Of a DNA stretch of 25,375 bases, positions 15,580-24,615 are shown in pieces. This DNA comes from Bryobacterales bacterium (lineage in GTDB: Bacteria; Acidobacteriota; Terriglobia; Bryobacterales; Bryobacteraceae), in NCBI GenBank assembly GCA_030838885.1, contig JAUZEU010000407.1, positions 1 to 25,375 of the forward strand, written 5' to 3'. Position 1 is the first letter of the stretch, and the number at the start of each line of letters is the position of its first letter. The notes below the pieces were generated by a model. It was given only the letters and a program-made list of their open reading frames with translations. It was not told the origin of the DNA and searched no databases. A program made the translations under genes and the position numbers.

Positions 15580-17817
15580 ATGAGACACCTGACGGCGCTT
15601 CTTCTGGTCTTTTCTCTATGCGTTCAGGCTGCAGGGCAGGCTGCCGAGCCCGTTCGCCCGCTGCGCGGTTATAAAGCCGACGCTGCCGCCACCGAACGCC
15701 AATGGGAAGAGAAGTTCCGGGCCCTTCCGGATCCGGCCAACATGCGCGAGTACATGCAGCGTCTTTCGGCGCGCCCGCATCACGTCGGCTCGGCATATGA
15801 CGAGGACAACGCGGAATGGCTTGCGGCGAAGTTCAAGTTGTGGGGGCTCGACGCGAAAATCGAAGTGTTCGATGTTCTCTTCCCGACTCCGAAAGAGCGG
15901 CTGGTGGAGATGCTGGAACCGGTGCGGTTCAAAGCAAAACTCGAAGAGCCCGCCCTCGCCGTAGACCCCACCTCCGGCCAGAAAGAGAAACAGTTGCCTG
16001 TGTACCACGCCTATTCGAAAGACGGAGAAGTCACGGCACCGCTCATCTTTGTCAATTACGGCGTTCCGGCCGACTACGAAGAACTGCTGCGGATGGGGAT
16101 TTCCGTGCAGGGCAAGATCGTGATCGCGAAATACGGTGGCTCGTGGCGTGGCATCAAGCCGAAGCTGGCTGCCGAGCACGGCGCTCTCGGCTGCATCATT
16201 TATTCCGACCCGAAAGAGGACGGCTTTGTGCAGGGCGATGTTTATCCGAACGGCGCGGCGCGTCCTTCCTTCGGCGCCCAGCGGGGCAGCGTGATGGACA
16301 TGCCCGTCTATCCAGGTGACCCGCTCACGCCAGGCGTGGGCGCAACGGCGGACGCGAAACGATTGCCGCTCGACCAGGCCCAAACCATCACGAAGGTGCC
16401 GGTGCTGCCGATGTCTTACGCCGATGCTGAACCGCTGCTGAAGGCGCTTGGCGGCGAAGTCGCGCCGGCCGCATGGCGCGGAGCGCTGCCGTTCACGTAC
16501 CACGTGGGTCCGGGTCCGGCCAAAGTGCATATGAAGGTGGTTTCGAACTGGGACCGTAAGCCGCTATACAACGTGATTGTGCGGATTCCTGGCGCGGTTT
16601 ACCCGGACGAATGGGTGCTGCGCGGCAACCACCACGATGCCTGGGTGAACGGCGCGGAAGATCCGGTGTCAGGAGCGGTCGCGCTGATGGAGGAAGGCCG
16701 GGCTCTGGCCGAGTTGCTCAAGCAGGGCTGGAAGCCGAAGCGGACGATTATTCTGTGCTTCTGGGATGGTGAAGAACCGGGGCTGCTCGGGTCCACGGAA
16801 TGGGTGGAGACGCATGCCGCAGAACTGACGGCAAAGGCCGTCGCGTATATCAACAGCGACGGGAATTCGCGAGGCTACATCGGCCTGGGCGGCTCGCATT
16901 CGCTTGAGAACTTCATGAGCGAGGTGACGCGCGACATCGAAGACCCTGAAACGAAGATGACCGTGATGAAGCGGCGGCAATTGCTGGATATTCGCACCAT
17001 GCCGGACAAGCGCGCCGAAGCACGGAGCCGCGCGGACCTTCGGATAGGCGCACTCGGTTCCGGGTCAGACTACACGGCGTTCATCGATCATCTGGGGGTT
17101 GCGAGTATCAACCTCGGCTTTGGAGGCGAAGATCTGGGCGGCGGTCAATACCATTCGATTTACGACGACTTTTATTACTACACCCATTTCCTGGACACAA
17201 CCTTCGTCTATGGGCGCACGCTTGCGCAAACTGCGGGCACGGCGGTTATGCGGCTCGCCGATGCGGAAGTGCTTCCGTTCCAATTCTCGAATTTCATTGA
17301 AACCGTGAAGGGCTATGAGACTGAGATCAAACAGGCGGCGGCGAAGCAGCGCTCTGAAATCGAGGAGCAAAACAGGGAGATTGATGAAGGCGTTTTCGTG
17401 GGCACGCTGGATCCGAAGAAGCCGGTGCCAGCGCCATCGAAGGAACCGGTGCCGCCGTTTTTGAATTTTGCGCCGCTGGATAATGCGCTGGATCTGCTGG
17501 GCCGAAGCGTTGAGAAGTACGAGAAGAGTGTGGCCGCGGCCGGCGATAAGGCATCGCCTGCGGTGAATGCCCGGCTGATTCAGAGCGAGCGCAAACTGAC
17601 GGAGGACGCTGGTTTGCCTAACAGGCCCTGGTTCCGGCACACGATCTATGCGCCTGGTTTTTATACCGGCTATGGAGTGAAGACCATTCCGGGCGTTCGG
17701 GAAGCAATCGAGCAGAAACGCTGGGCGGAGGCCGACGCGCAGATTCTGCGGGTTTCCAGGGTTCTGGAAGGTGAAGCCGACCTGCTCGAAAAAGCTGCGG
17801 CCGATTTGACTAAGTAA
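15580..17817 (+). CDS. Secreted M28 metallopeptidase, glutamate carboxypeptidase II-like
   Basis: A 745-aa exported di-zinc exopeptidase. The signal peptide is MRHLTALLLVFSLCVQAAGQA. The order of domains is N-terminal peptidase half, an inserted protease-associated domain (~130-310), the M28 catalytic domain (~325-590) and a transferrin-receptor-like dimerisation domain (~600-745). Zinc and catalytic residues align with glutamate carboxypeptidase II: H351 in GNHHDAW, D361 in EDPVSGA, E398/E399 in WDGEEPGLLGSTEW, D427 in NSDGN and H525 in YHSIYDDF. It probably trims peptides, possibly C-terminal acidic residues, in the periplasm or outside. Its 3' end converges with hrpB, with 4 nt between stops. 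Related proteins are common in Acidobacteriota secretomes (general knowledge). Confidence 0.95.
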   Translation: MRHLTALLLVFSLCVQAAGQAAEPVRPLRGYKADAAATERQWEEKFRALPDPANMREYMQRLSARPHHVGSAYDEDNAEWLAAKFKLWGLDAKIEVFDVLFPTPKERLVEMLEPVRFKAKLEEPALAVDPTSGQKEKQLPVYHAYSKDGEVTAPLIFVNYGVPADYEELLRMGISVQGKIVIAKYGGSWRGIKPKLAAEHGALGCIIYSDPKEDGFVQGDVYPNGAARPSFGAQRGSVMDMPVYPGDPLTPGVGATADAKRLPLDQAQTITKVPVLPMSYADAEPLLKALGGEVAPAAWRGALPFTYHVGPGPAKVHMKVVSNWDRKPLYNVIVRIPGAVYPDEWVLRGNHHDAWVNGAEDPVSGAVALMEEGRALAELLKQGWKPKRTIILCFWDGEEPGLLGSTEWVETHAAELTAKAVAYINSDGNSRGYIGLGGSHSLENFMSEVTRDIEDPETKMTVMKRRQLLDIRTMPDKRAEARSRADLRIGALGSGSDYTAFIDHLGVASINLGFGGEDLGGGQYHSIYDDFYYYTHFLDTTFVYGRTLAQTAGTAVMRLADAEVLPFQFSNFIETVKGYETEIKQAAAKQRSEIEEQNREIDEGVFVGTLDPKKPVPAPSKEPVPPFLNFAPLDNALDLLGRSVEKYEKSVAAAGDKASPAVNARLIQSERKLTEDAGLPNRPWFRHTIYAPGFYTGYGVKTIPGVREAIEQKRWAEADAQILRVSRVLEGEADLLEKAAADLTK

Positions 17818-17821
17818 TTCC

Positions 17822-20131
17822 TTACTTTTCGACAACGGCGGGATTTTCCGGCCACGCGTGACGTGGATACCGCCGGCCTAACTCCCGCCGCAACTGCGGA
17901 TAGAGGCGCTCCCAAAAGCCTGCCAGATCCGTGGTCATCTGGACCGGCCGCTGATTTGGGGCGAGCAAATGCACCACCAGCGGCACCTTTCCACCGGCGA
18001 CTCGGGGGCTCTCCATCATGCCGAAGAAGTCCTGGAGACGCGATGCCACCCATGGCGGCTTGCCGCGCTCATAGTGCACCTTTGCCATGCGCCCGCTGGG
18101 TAGTTTTAATCGGGACGGCGCAACGCGCTCCAGCAAGGAAGCATCCACCCTGCGCTCCAGAGTTGGAATCAGAGCTCCGGCATTCTTTTCCACCTCGGAC
18201 AGTCGCCGCAAGCCATAGCAAAGGTCGGCCAGCGCTGCCACAATTTCGCCATCTCCGGAAAACGGCTGAATAGCCGAATGCTCTGAGGCGAACTCCACTC
18301 GGGCGAAGAATTCGTCGAGTTCCGCGCGGTCAACAAAGCGCTCAATCCCCGCTTCGAGCGCCTTCGACGCGAGCAGTTTGGCGGCCGCCTCGTCATCCAC
18401 CGCACCGCCCCGGCTTTCGTCAATCACCAGTTCGTCATAAACCAAGGCGCTCACCGACTCCACACGCTCGCCCAACCGGTTCCACTCCACCCCGCTTCTG
18501 TCTTTCACCCGGTCGGGAAAGAGATCGATCAGCCACTCCGGCTCAATCACACAGGCAAGTCGAATAACCGGACCCGATTTCTCTTTCCGGTCCTCCACAT
18601 CTACCGCCACCAGAAACTCTCCAGGAGGGTTGGCCATGGAAGCGGTGCCTCCATTCGACAGCAGCACGATACCGCCCGGACGACGCCGCCCCACGCGATC
18701 CGGAAACGCTGCGAGAAGTGCTTTTGCAATCGCATTCTCCTGATATGAACCCTTGCCTCTGACCAATCGCCGCAACTGTTCATACACAGATCGTGTCCGC
18801 TGGTCCGGCTCGTCATCCAGCGTCTGCACCCGCTGCCCGCTTGAAAGCAAAGCCGCTACCCGGCATCCGTGGTCCCCCGCCCCGGCCTGCTCCGCGTCCA
18901 GCAGCAATCGCGCCAGCCTCGGATGGACCGGCAACTTCGCCATTCGCGCGGCTTCGGGTCCCCGCGCTCTCAACCGATCCAGCAACTGCTCCGCAGTTCC
19001 CAGCGCAGCGGACGAAGGCACGCTCAGCCACTCCAGTTCCAGGGGATCGTGAATGCCAGCGGTTTCCAGTTGCAAACATAACTGTGACAGCTCCCGACGC
19101 AGAATCTCTGGCTCGTCATGGTCCGCGCGACGGTGGAAGTCCTCCGCCGTATACAGCCGGATCACCTGCCCTGGCCCGGTTCGCCCGGCCCGACCCGCCC
19201 GCTGCCGCGCCGAAGCCTTGCTGATCCTCCTGACCTCGAGCGAAGAGAGTCCGGTCCAGGGAGAATCGCTGGCGATCCGTGCCAACCCGGAATCGACAAC
19301 CGCCCGCACTCCTTCAATCGTGATGGAACTTTCCGCCAGATTGGTCGAGAGAATTACTTTGCGCCTCGACGCCGGCTCGACTGCCAGATCCTGCTCGGCA
19401 GGCGACATATCGCCATATAAAGGAGTGATCAGCAGATCCTGACGCCGTGCGAGTCCCTGACAGGCCCGAGCAGCGCGCCGGATCTCCGCGGCACCCGGCA
19501 AAAATACAAGCACGTCACCCTCAGGCCGCAATCTCTCCAGCGCACCTGACACCTGCTCTTCCAGTGGCGCAGCCGAGTACGGGGTGTAGCTGACGTCCAA
19601 TTCAAAGAGTCGCCCTTCCGATTTCACGGACGGGCAGTTGCCAAGGAACGCGGCCACAGGCCCGACATCCAGCGTCGCCGACATCACTACAATCCGCAGT
19701 TCGGGCCGTTTTGTCTTCTGCAGCCGCCGGACCAGCGCGAGTGCCAGATCGGTCTCGAGATGCCGCTCGTGAAACTCGTCCAGAACCACGGTGCCCACGC
19801 CAGCCAGTTCCGGATCGGACATCATGCGGCGCGTCAGTACGCCTTCGGTCAGGAACCGCAGCCGCGTTTTCGGGCCAGCCAACTCCTCGAAACGGACCTG
19901 ATACCCCACCGTTTCGCCTACGCGCTCGCCGAGTTCCTGCGCCACGCGCCGCGCCGCCATTCGCGCGGCAATCCGCCGGGGCTCCAGCACCAGCACCTCG
20001 CCACCGAGCGGCAGCAAAGCCGGCGGAACGCGAGTCGTCTTGCCAGCCCCGGGAGCCGCCTCAATGACCAGGTTCGGCACGCGCCGCAGGCTGGCAACGA
20101 TCTCGGGAATCAATGAATCGATGGGAAGCAC
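17822..20131 (-). CDS. hrpB: ATP-dependent RNA helicase HrpB (DEAH/RHA type)
   Basis: A 769-aa cytoplasmic helicase. The GTG at 20131 is preceded by GGAGAAGA. Walker A is APGAGKTT (26-33), motif II is DEFHERH (118-124), motif III is SAT (151-153), and the C-terminal helicase domain has TNLAESSITIEGVRAVVDSG and QRAGRAGRTGPG. The helicase-associated region and the HrpB-specific C-terminal domain (~430-769) are present, so the length is normal for the family (about 800). The cellular role of HrpB in bacteria is poorly defined; RNA remodelling is assumed. It is divergent from the sugar isomerase gene, whose putative -10 box lies just outside the hrpB start. Confidence 0.95.
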   Translation of the reverse strand: MLPIDSLIPEIVASLRRVPNLVIEAAPGAGKTTRVPPALLPLGGEVLVLEPRRIAARMAARRVAQELGERVGETVGYQVRFEELAGPKTRLRFLTEGVLTRRMMSDPELAGVGTVVLDEFHERHLETDLALALVRRLQKTKRPELRIVVMSATLDVGPVAAFLGNCPSVKSEGRLFELDVSYTPYSAAPLEEQVSGALERLRPEGDVLVFLPGAAEIRRAARACQGLARRQDLLITPLYGDMSPAEQDLAVEPASRRKVILSTNLAESSITIEGVRAVVDSGLARIASDSPWTGLSSLEVRRISKASARQRAGRAGRTGPGQVIRLYTAEDFHRRADHDEPEILRRELSQLCLQLETAGIHDPLELEWLSVPSSAALGTAEQLLDRLRARGPEAARMAKLPVHPRLARLLLDAEQAGAGDHGCRVAALLSSGQRVQTLDDEPDQRTRSVYEQLRRLVRGKGSYQENAIAKALLAAFPDRVGRRRPGGIVLLSNGGTASMANPPGEFLVAVDVEDRKEKSGPVIRLACVIEPEWLIDLFPDRVKDRSGVEWNRLGERVESVSALVYDELVIDESRGGAVDDEAAAKLLASKALEAGIERFVDRAELDEFFARVEFASEHSAIQPFSGDGEIVAALADLCYGLRRLSEVEKNAGALIPTLERRVDASLLERVAPSRLKLPSGRMAKVHYERGKPPWVASRLQDFFGMMESPRVAGGKVPLVVHLLAPNQRPVQMTTDLAGFWERLYPQLRRELGRRYPRHAWPENPAVVEK

Positions 20132-20153
20132 TCTTCTCCAGCCTAAGCGGCGT

Positions 20154-20159
20154 GATAAT
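20154..20159 (+). promoter_or_regulatory. Putative -10 box (GATAAT) of the sugar isomerase-like gene
   Basis: GTGATAAT lies 16 nt before the ATG at 20176, in the 44-nt space between the divergent hrpB and isomerase starts. No strong -35 or Shine-Dalgarno is seen. Confidence 0.35.
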
Positions 20160-20175
20160 GTGTGGGCGAACAGCC

Positions 20176-21009
20176 ATGCCGATCACCCGACGCACGCTTC
20201 TCCAGACTGCGGCCCTCGCGCCATTGGCGGGCGCCCTGGCGCAAAGCAGGAAAATTCCGATCGGACTGGAACTCTTCTCGGTTCGGAAATCGCTTCAGGA
20301 AGACCTGATGGGCACCGTGCGGAAAGTTGCGGCGCTCGGGTACGAAGACGTCGAATTCTTCTCGCCCTACTACAACTGGACGCCCGAACAGGCTAAAGAT
20401 GTTCGCAAGCTGATGGATGATGTGGGCATCAAATGCCTCTCCACCCACAACTCTTTCGCAAACTACAAGCCTGAGAACATCCAAAAGGCGATCGACTATA
20501 ACAAGATTTTGGGCTCCGGGATTCTGGTGATTGCGAGCACCGGCCGAGCTTCCACGCTTGACGACTGGAAGAAGATCACGGACACCCTCGCGGAAGGGCA
20601 CGGCAGACTCCGCGCTGCCGGGCTGCGGGGCGGCTATCACAATCACCAGGCCGAATTCACGCCGGTTGAAGGCAAGCGCCCGATCGAAGTGATCGCCGCT
20701 GGCACGCCGAAGGATTTCGTGATGCAGTTCGATGTTGGCACCTGCGTGGAAATGGGTTCCGACCCGGTCGCCTGGATCAATCAGAACCCCGGCCGCATTC
20801 GCTCGCTGCACCTGAAGGACTGGGATAAAGAGAAAGGCTATCGGGTTCTCTATGGCGAAGGCGCCGTGCCGTGGAAGTCGGTTTTGGCAGCCGCTGAAAA
20901 GACTGGCGGCGTCGAGTTCATGCTGATCGAGCAGGAAGGCAGCGAGTTTTCCGAGATGGAAACCGCCCAGCGCTGCCTGGCCACGTACCGGAAGGGTGTG
21001 TATAAGTAG
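20176..21009 (+). CDS. Tat-exported sugar phosphate isomerase/epimerase-like TIM-barrel protein
   Basis: A 277-aa protein from the ATG at 20176, chosen because the Tat motif TRRTLLQTAALAPLAGALA follows at once; earlier in-frame starts would place 21 unrelated residues in front. The body is the AP-endonuclease-2-like TIM barrel of the xylose isomerase superfamily: KIPIGLELFSVRKSL at strand 1, metal-site candidates in GGYHNHQAEF, MQFDVGT and RSLHLKDWD, and Glu in MLIEQEG. Members isomerise or epimerise sugars, and the exact substrate is not readable. Export of such a protein is common in this phylum (general knowledge). Its end overlaps the start of garD, so a role in uronate or aldarate use is inferred. 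Confidence 0.9.
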   Translation: MPITRRTLLQTAALAPLAGALAQSRKIPIGLELFSVRKSLQEDLMGTVRKVAALGYEDVEFFSPYYNWTPEQAKDVRKLMDDVGIKCLSTHNSFANYKPENIQKAIDYNKILGSGILVIASTGRASTLDDWKKITDTLAEGHGRLRAAGLRGGYHNHQAEFTPVEGKRPIEVIAAGTPKDFVMQFDVGTCVEMGSDPVAWINQNPGRIRSLHLKDWDKEKGYRVLYGEGAVPWKSVLAAAEKTGGVEFMLIEQEGSEFSEMETAQRCLATYRKGVYK

Positions 21010-22534
21010 TATTTTGCAGCCTTTATTCGTCCGGATTCACGAGAGCGACAACGTCGGCATCATTGTTAACGCTGAGGGCGTGAAACCCGGCGCGGAATTT
21101 GCCGATGGATTAATTGCTGCGGAAGCCATCCCCCAGTCGCATAAGATCACCCTGCGCGACCTGGGACCGGGCGATGCAGTCCTGCGATACGGCGCGGTGA
21201 TCGGCCACGCTAACCGACCCATACCCCGTGGGAGTTGGGTGCGCGAAGCTCTGCTCGACATGCCCGCCGCGCCCGCGCTGGACGAACTCCCGCTGGCCAA
21301 CGCCACCCCCGCGGATCTGCCTGCCCTCGAAGGCTACACCTTCGAGGGCTATCGAAACCCTGACGGGACCGTCGGCACCCGCAATATCCTCGGCATCACC
21401 ACCACTGTTCAATGTGTGGCCCCCACGGTGGACTATGCGGTCCAGCGAATCCGCGCTGAACTCCTGCCCCGCTTCCCGAACGTGGACGATGCGGTCGCCG
21501 TCACCCATACCTACGGTTGCGGCGTAGCTATTGACGCTCCTGGCGCGGCTATTCCCATTCGCACCATCCGCAATATCAGCCACAATCCGAATTTCGGCGG
21601 TAACCCACTCGTGGTCAGCCTGGGATGTGAAAAGCTCCAGCCTGCCCGGCTCTTCTCGAATGACTTTCCGGTTCTGGAAAACAACAGCATCATCCGCCTG
21701 CAGGACGAGCAAGGCTTCGAAGCAACTGTTGCGGCCATTATGCGCGCCGCCGAGACGCGGCTGATCAAACTTGATCGCCGCCGCCGGGAGACGTGCCCCG
21801 CCTCAGATCTAATCGTCGGCCTGCAATGCGGGGGCAGCGATGCGTTTTCCGGCGTCACCTGCAACCCCGCCGTGGGCTTTGCGGCAGATTTGCTTGTTCG
21901 CGCCGGAGCTACGGTGATGTTCTCTGAGGTGACCGAAGTTCGCGACGCCGTCCACCTGCTTACCGCGCGCGCCGCCAGCAAAGAAGTGGCCCTCGATCTC
22001 ATTCGGGAGATGCGCTGGTACGACGAATACCTTTCCCAGGGGCAGTCCGATCGGAGCGCGAACACCACCCCCGGTAATAAGCGGGGAGGCCTCAACAACA
22101 TCGTCGAAAAGAGCCTCGGATCGGTCGCGAAAGCAGGCACTACGGCGCTCAAGGCTGTCGCGTCACATGGGGAAAAGGTCACTGCCAAGGGTCTGGTGTT
22201 CGCGGCCACGCCGGCCGGAGATTTCATGTGCGGCACTCTCCAGCTGGCGTCCATGAACATGCACGTTTTCACGACCGGGGAGGGCAGCCCGTACGGATTG
22301 GCGCTGGTGCCGGTTGTGAAAGTTTCCTCCAGAACCACCCTCGCCGAGAAATGGCCGGACCTCATCGACCTTGATGCGGGCCGGATTGCGACGGGTTCGG
22401 CAACGATCCAAAGCATTGGCTGGGAACTGTTCCAACTCCTGCTCGACGTAGCCAGCGGACGACGGCAAACCTGGGCCGAGCGCTGGAAACTCCATAATGC
22501 GCTCACGCTGTTCAACCCCGGCCCGGTGACCTGA
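20996..22534 (+). CDS. garD: Galactarate dehydratase (UxaA/GarD family)
   Basis: A 512-aa dehydratase that converts D-galactarate to 5-keto-4-deoxy-glucarate in aldarate catabolism; altronate dehydratase (UxaA) is the close alternative. An N-terminal SAF-like domain (ESDNVGIIVN...GDAVLRYGAVIGHA) is followed by EGYTFEGYRNPDGTVGTRN and the catalytic region with Cys in TYGCGVAI, LGCEKLQP and LQCGGSDAFSGVT, plus DRSANTTPGNKRGG and FNPGPVT at the end. Length and the DRSANTTPGNK and FMCGTLQLAS segments favour GarD. The GTG at 20996 overlaps the upstream gene by 14 nt; a TTG at 21014 would give a start nearer the conserved domain. Neither has a good Shine-Dalgarno, so translational coupling is likely. 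Confidence 0.92.
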   Translation: MCISSILQPLFVRIHESDNVGIIVNAEGVKPGAEFADGLIAAEAIPQSHKITLRDLGPGDAVLRYGAVIGHANRPIPRGSWVREALLDMPAAPALDELPLANATPADLPALEGYTFEGYRNPDGTVGTRNILGITTTVQCVAPTVDYAVQRIRAELLPRFPNVDDAVAVTHTYGCGVAIDAPGAAIPIRTIRNISHNPNFGGNPLVVSLGCEKLQPARLFSNDFPVLENNSIIRLQDEQGFEATVAAIMRAAETRLIKLDRRRRETCPASDLIVGLQCGGSDAFSGVTCNPAVGFAADLLVRAGATVMFSEVTEVRDAVHLLTARAASKEVALDLIREMRWYDEYLSQGQSDRSANTTPGNKRGGLNNIVEKSLGSVAKAGTTALKAVASHGEKVTAKGLVFAATPAGDFMCGTLQLASMNMHVFTTGEGSPYGLALVPVVKVSSRTTLAEKWPDLIDLDAGRIATGSATIQSIGWELFQLLLDVASGRRQTWAERWKLHNALTLFNPGPVT

Positions 22535-22543
22535 GTCCGGGCC
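22520..22543 (+). other. 7-bp inverted repeat over the garD stop
   Basis: GGCCCGG (22520-22526) and CCGGGCC (22537-22543) can pair around the garD stop region. No T-run follows, so at best this is a weak terminator. Confidence 0.3.
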
Positions 22544-22555
22544 GACACGCCACAC

Positions 22556-22584
22556 TTGACAAAGGCGAACAAAAAGCGAAAACT
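22556..22584 (+). promoter_or_regulatory. Putative promoter of the radical SAM gene
   Basis: TTGACA (22556-22561), a 17-nt spacer and AAAACT (22579-22584) resemble a sigma-70 promoter with a weak -10. The -10 ends 6 nt before the GTG at 22591, the same geometry as at 14717-14729. AGGGAG fills that gap and is too close to act as a normal Shine-Dalgarno. Confidence 0.4.
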
Positions 22585-22590
22585 AGGGAG

Positions 22591-23685
22591 GTGCTGTTCG
22601 GCGATTCTCCCTCACCGGGCCTGGTCGGAATCGCGCGGCTCGCCGCCGAGAGCGAAGTCCTGGAATCCAAGCGCGTCGTCCAGTACTTTGAAATCGGCAG
22701 CAAGAGCGTGCTGAACATGACCAGACCCGGGTTGCCGTTCAAATGGACCATCAACCCCTACCGCGGATGCGAGTTTGCCTGCCGCTATTGCTACGCCCGC
22801 TATACCCATGAGTTCATGGAGCTCAGCCCCGAAGAATTCGAGGATAAAATCTACGCCAAATCAAACCTGCCGCACGTTCTCCGGCGCGAGTTGAAGCGAC
22901 TCGCAAACGACGAAGGTATCGCCATCGGCACGGCCACGGACCCCTACCAGCCAGCCGAGCGCCGCTTCGAGCGCACCCGCTCCATCCTCGAAGTCTTCGC
23001 TACAGAAAAGAAACGCTCGCTTTCCATCACCACGAAATCCGACCTGGTGAAGCGCGATATCCCGCTGCTTCTGGACATCGCGAAACACAACCAGATCTTC
23101 GTGAACATGACGATCACCACGCTGGACACCAGCCTGGCCCGCGCCCTGGAACCCCGGGCTCCCCGCCCCGATCTTCGGTTGCAAACGGTACGAGCCCTTG
23201 CGGAAGCCGGTATACCCGTTGGCGTCTTCCCGAACCCGATCATGCCTCTCATTTCAGACAGCGAAAAGGATCTCGACCGGCTGGCCAAAGCCGCCCGCGA
23301 CCATGGAGCCAGCTACTTCGGTGGAGGCATTCTGTTCCTGATGCCGAGTTCCCGGCGCGTCTTTTTCCCCTTCGTGGAGGAGCATTTCCCGCACCTTATC
23401 CGGCGCTACCGCGAACGCTATGAATCGCATGCTTATATCAATGGCCCCTACCGGGACATGATTCGGGACCGCGTCCGCGGAATCCGCGAGCGCTATGGCC
23501 TTGCCTCTTCCCCGCCCAACCGCGAGTGGCCCACTGAACCCGAGCAGCAACAGCATCTGTTCGAATCCGCTACGATGCAGGTTTGCCCGTCTCCGCCAAA
23601 GCAATCCTCGCCACAGCAGGCTTCATCGCCCTCCTCGCCGCACTCTGGGTCGCGGCGCAATACTTCGGCATCTCAGCGGGCATAG
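22591..23685 (+). CDS. Radical SAM protein, SplB-like/Rv2578c family
   Basis: A 364-aa protein with the radical SAM [4Fe-4S] motif CEFACRYCYAR (C60, C64, C67), preceded by FKWTINPYRG. GTATDPYQPAE and SITTKSDLVKRDIPLL follow as in the spore-photolyase-like Rv2578c group. Its reaction is unknown; DNA repair-like chemistry is only suggested by the distant SplB relationship. The GTG at 22591 is the only early start keeping the conserved GIARLAAE..LESKR..YFE segment. The last ~34 residues (after QHLFESATMQ) are Ser/Pro/Gln-rich and overlap the next gene by 103 nt in another frame, so they may be non-conserved readthrough sequence. Confidence 0.9.
   Translation: MLFGDSPSPGLVGIARLAAESEVLESKRVVQYFEIGSKSVLNMTRPGLPFKWTINPYRGCEFACRYCYARYTHEFMELSPEEFEDKIYAKSNLPHVLRRELKRLANDEGIAIGTATDPYQPAERRFERTRSILEVFATEKKRSLSITTKSDLVKRDIPLLLDIAKHNQIFVNMTITTLDTSLARALEPRAPRPDLRLQTVRALAEAGIPVGVFPNPIMPLISDSEKDLDRLAKAARDHGASYFGGGILFLMPSSRRVFFPFVEEHFPHLIRRYRERYESHAYINGPYRDMIRDRVRGIRERYGLASSPPNREWPTEPEQQQHLFESATMQVCPSPPKQSSPQQASSPSSPHSGSRRNTSASQRA
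23571..23576 (+). promoter_or_regulatory. Putative -10 box (TACGAT) of the CPBP gene
   Basis: CCGCTACGAT lies inside the radical SAM coding sequence and ends exactly 6 nt before the TTG at 23583. This matches CCGCTACTGT before the caspase-like gene. Confidence 0.35.
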
Positions 23686-24551
23686 CCGCTCATCTCCCGT
23701 CCACGGTGGCGTCTTCCGCACTGCTGCTCGCCCCGTACTGGGCGTTCGGCTTCGGGATCGACAAATGGCTTTCCCGCCTCCTGCCCGGCCGCGCAGCCCG
23801 AATCGTCGCCCCACAAGTCCTGCTCGCCGCCTACGCTCTCTTCTCTATCCCCCGGCACGAATTCCGCTGGGACATGCTGCTCGGCATGTCCGCACTCGTG
23901 TTCGCGATTACGATTGCTCTCACCTACGCCAACCCCGCGCAAGCCGACTGGCGCGACTTCCTCGTGCTCGCGCTGCTCGGCATCTCCGTCGATCTCCACT
24001 TCTTCGATAAAGCATGGCCCGTACCCGGCCTTTCCAGCATGCCAAAACTGCTCTTCGTGGATGCGGCGCTTTTTGGCTACCTTGTCATCCGGCCCATAGG
24101 CGGCATTGGCTACGACTTCCGCCCGAAACTCCCCGATTTCCGCATCGGGCTGCGCGAATTTCTTTTCTTTACACCCGTTGCCATCGCGCTCGGCTTTGCT
24201 CTCAGCTTTCTGCATTTCCACAAGACCCTGGCAAGCCCGCTCTGGTTCGCCTCTGGCTGGGTTTTCACGCTTTTCTTCATCGCCGTCCCCGAAGAGCTGT
24301 TCTTCCGCGGACTCATGCTGAACATGCTGGAAAGAAAGATCGGAACCCGCAACGCGCTGGTCGTGAGTTCGCTGCTCTTCGGCCTGGCCCACTTCAATAA
24401 GCGTGCCGCGTACTTCAACTGGCGCTACGTGATTCTTGCCTGTATTGCGGGTGTGTTCTACGCCCGCGCGTGGCTCAGTACGCGGCGCATCCTCACGTCG
24501 TCCGTTACCCACGCCACGGTCGATACGGTCTGGTCCATCTGGCTCCGCTGA
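23583..24551 (+). CDS. CPBP-family intramembrane metalloprotease (CAAX/Abi)
   Basis: A 322-aa polytopic membrane protein with about eight hydrophobic segments. The three family motifs are present: EELFFR (E237, E238, R242), FGLAH (F266, H270) and HATVD (H310, D314). The last has Asp where Asn is common. Members act as membrane proteases related to Rce1; roles in bacteria range from peptide maturation to immunity and are not predictable here. The TTG at 23583 is needed to keep the first transmembrane segment (KAILATAGFIALLAALWVAA); the next Met is at residue 98. The start lies 103 nt inside the radical SAM gene. Confidence 0.87.
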   Translation: MPVSAKAILATAGFIALLAALWVAAQYFGISAGIAAHLPSTVASSALLLAPYWAFGFGIDKWLSRLLPGRAARIVAPQVLLAAYALFSIPRHEFRWDMLLGMSALVFAITIALTYANPAQADWRDFLVLALLGISVDLHFFDKAWPVPGLSSMPKLLFVDAALFGYLVIRPIGGIGYDFRPKLPDFRIGLREFLFFTPVAIALGFALSFLHFHKTLASPLWFASGWVFTLFFIAVPEELFFRGLMLNMLERKIGTRNALVVSSLLFGLAHFNKRAAYFNWRYVILACIAGVFYARAWLSTRRILTSSVTHATVDTVWSIWLR

Positions 24552-24574
24552 CTTCAGGTCGTTGATCGGACGGG

Positions 24575-24603
24575 TTGCAATTCGGGTCACACCGGAGTAG
24601 TAT
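24575..24603 (+). promoter_or_regulatory. Putative promoter of the padR-type gene
   Basis: TTGCAA (24575-24580), a 17-nt spacer and TAGTAT (24598-24603). The expected start point (~24610) falls within the palindrome at 24601-24615. Confidence 0.45.
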
Positions 24604-24615
24604 CGATAATCGATA
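24601..24615. promoter_or_regulatory. Perfect palindrome, likely PadR operator
   Basis: TATCGATAATCGATA is a perfect 15-bp palindrome (TATCGAT-A-ATCGATA). Related half-sites TACCGAT and GATCGA follow before the ATG at 24635. It overlaps the predicted -10 and start point, as expected for autorepression by a dimeric winged-helix regulator. Confidence 0.6.

Noticed and set aside
23673..24590. A 305-codon minus-strand frame opposite the CPBP protease gene.
   Set aside because: It is Glu/Arg/Gly-rich antisense sequence. The + frame has transmembrane segments and all three CPBP motifs.
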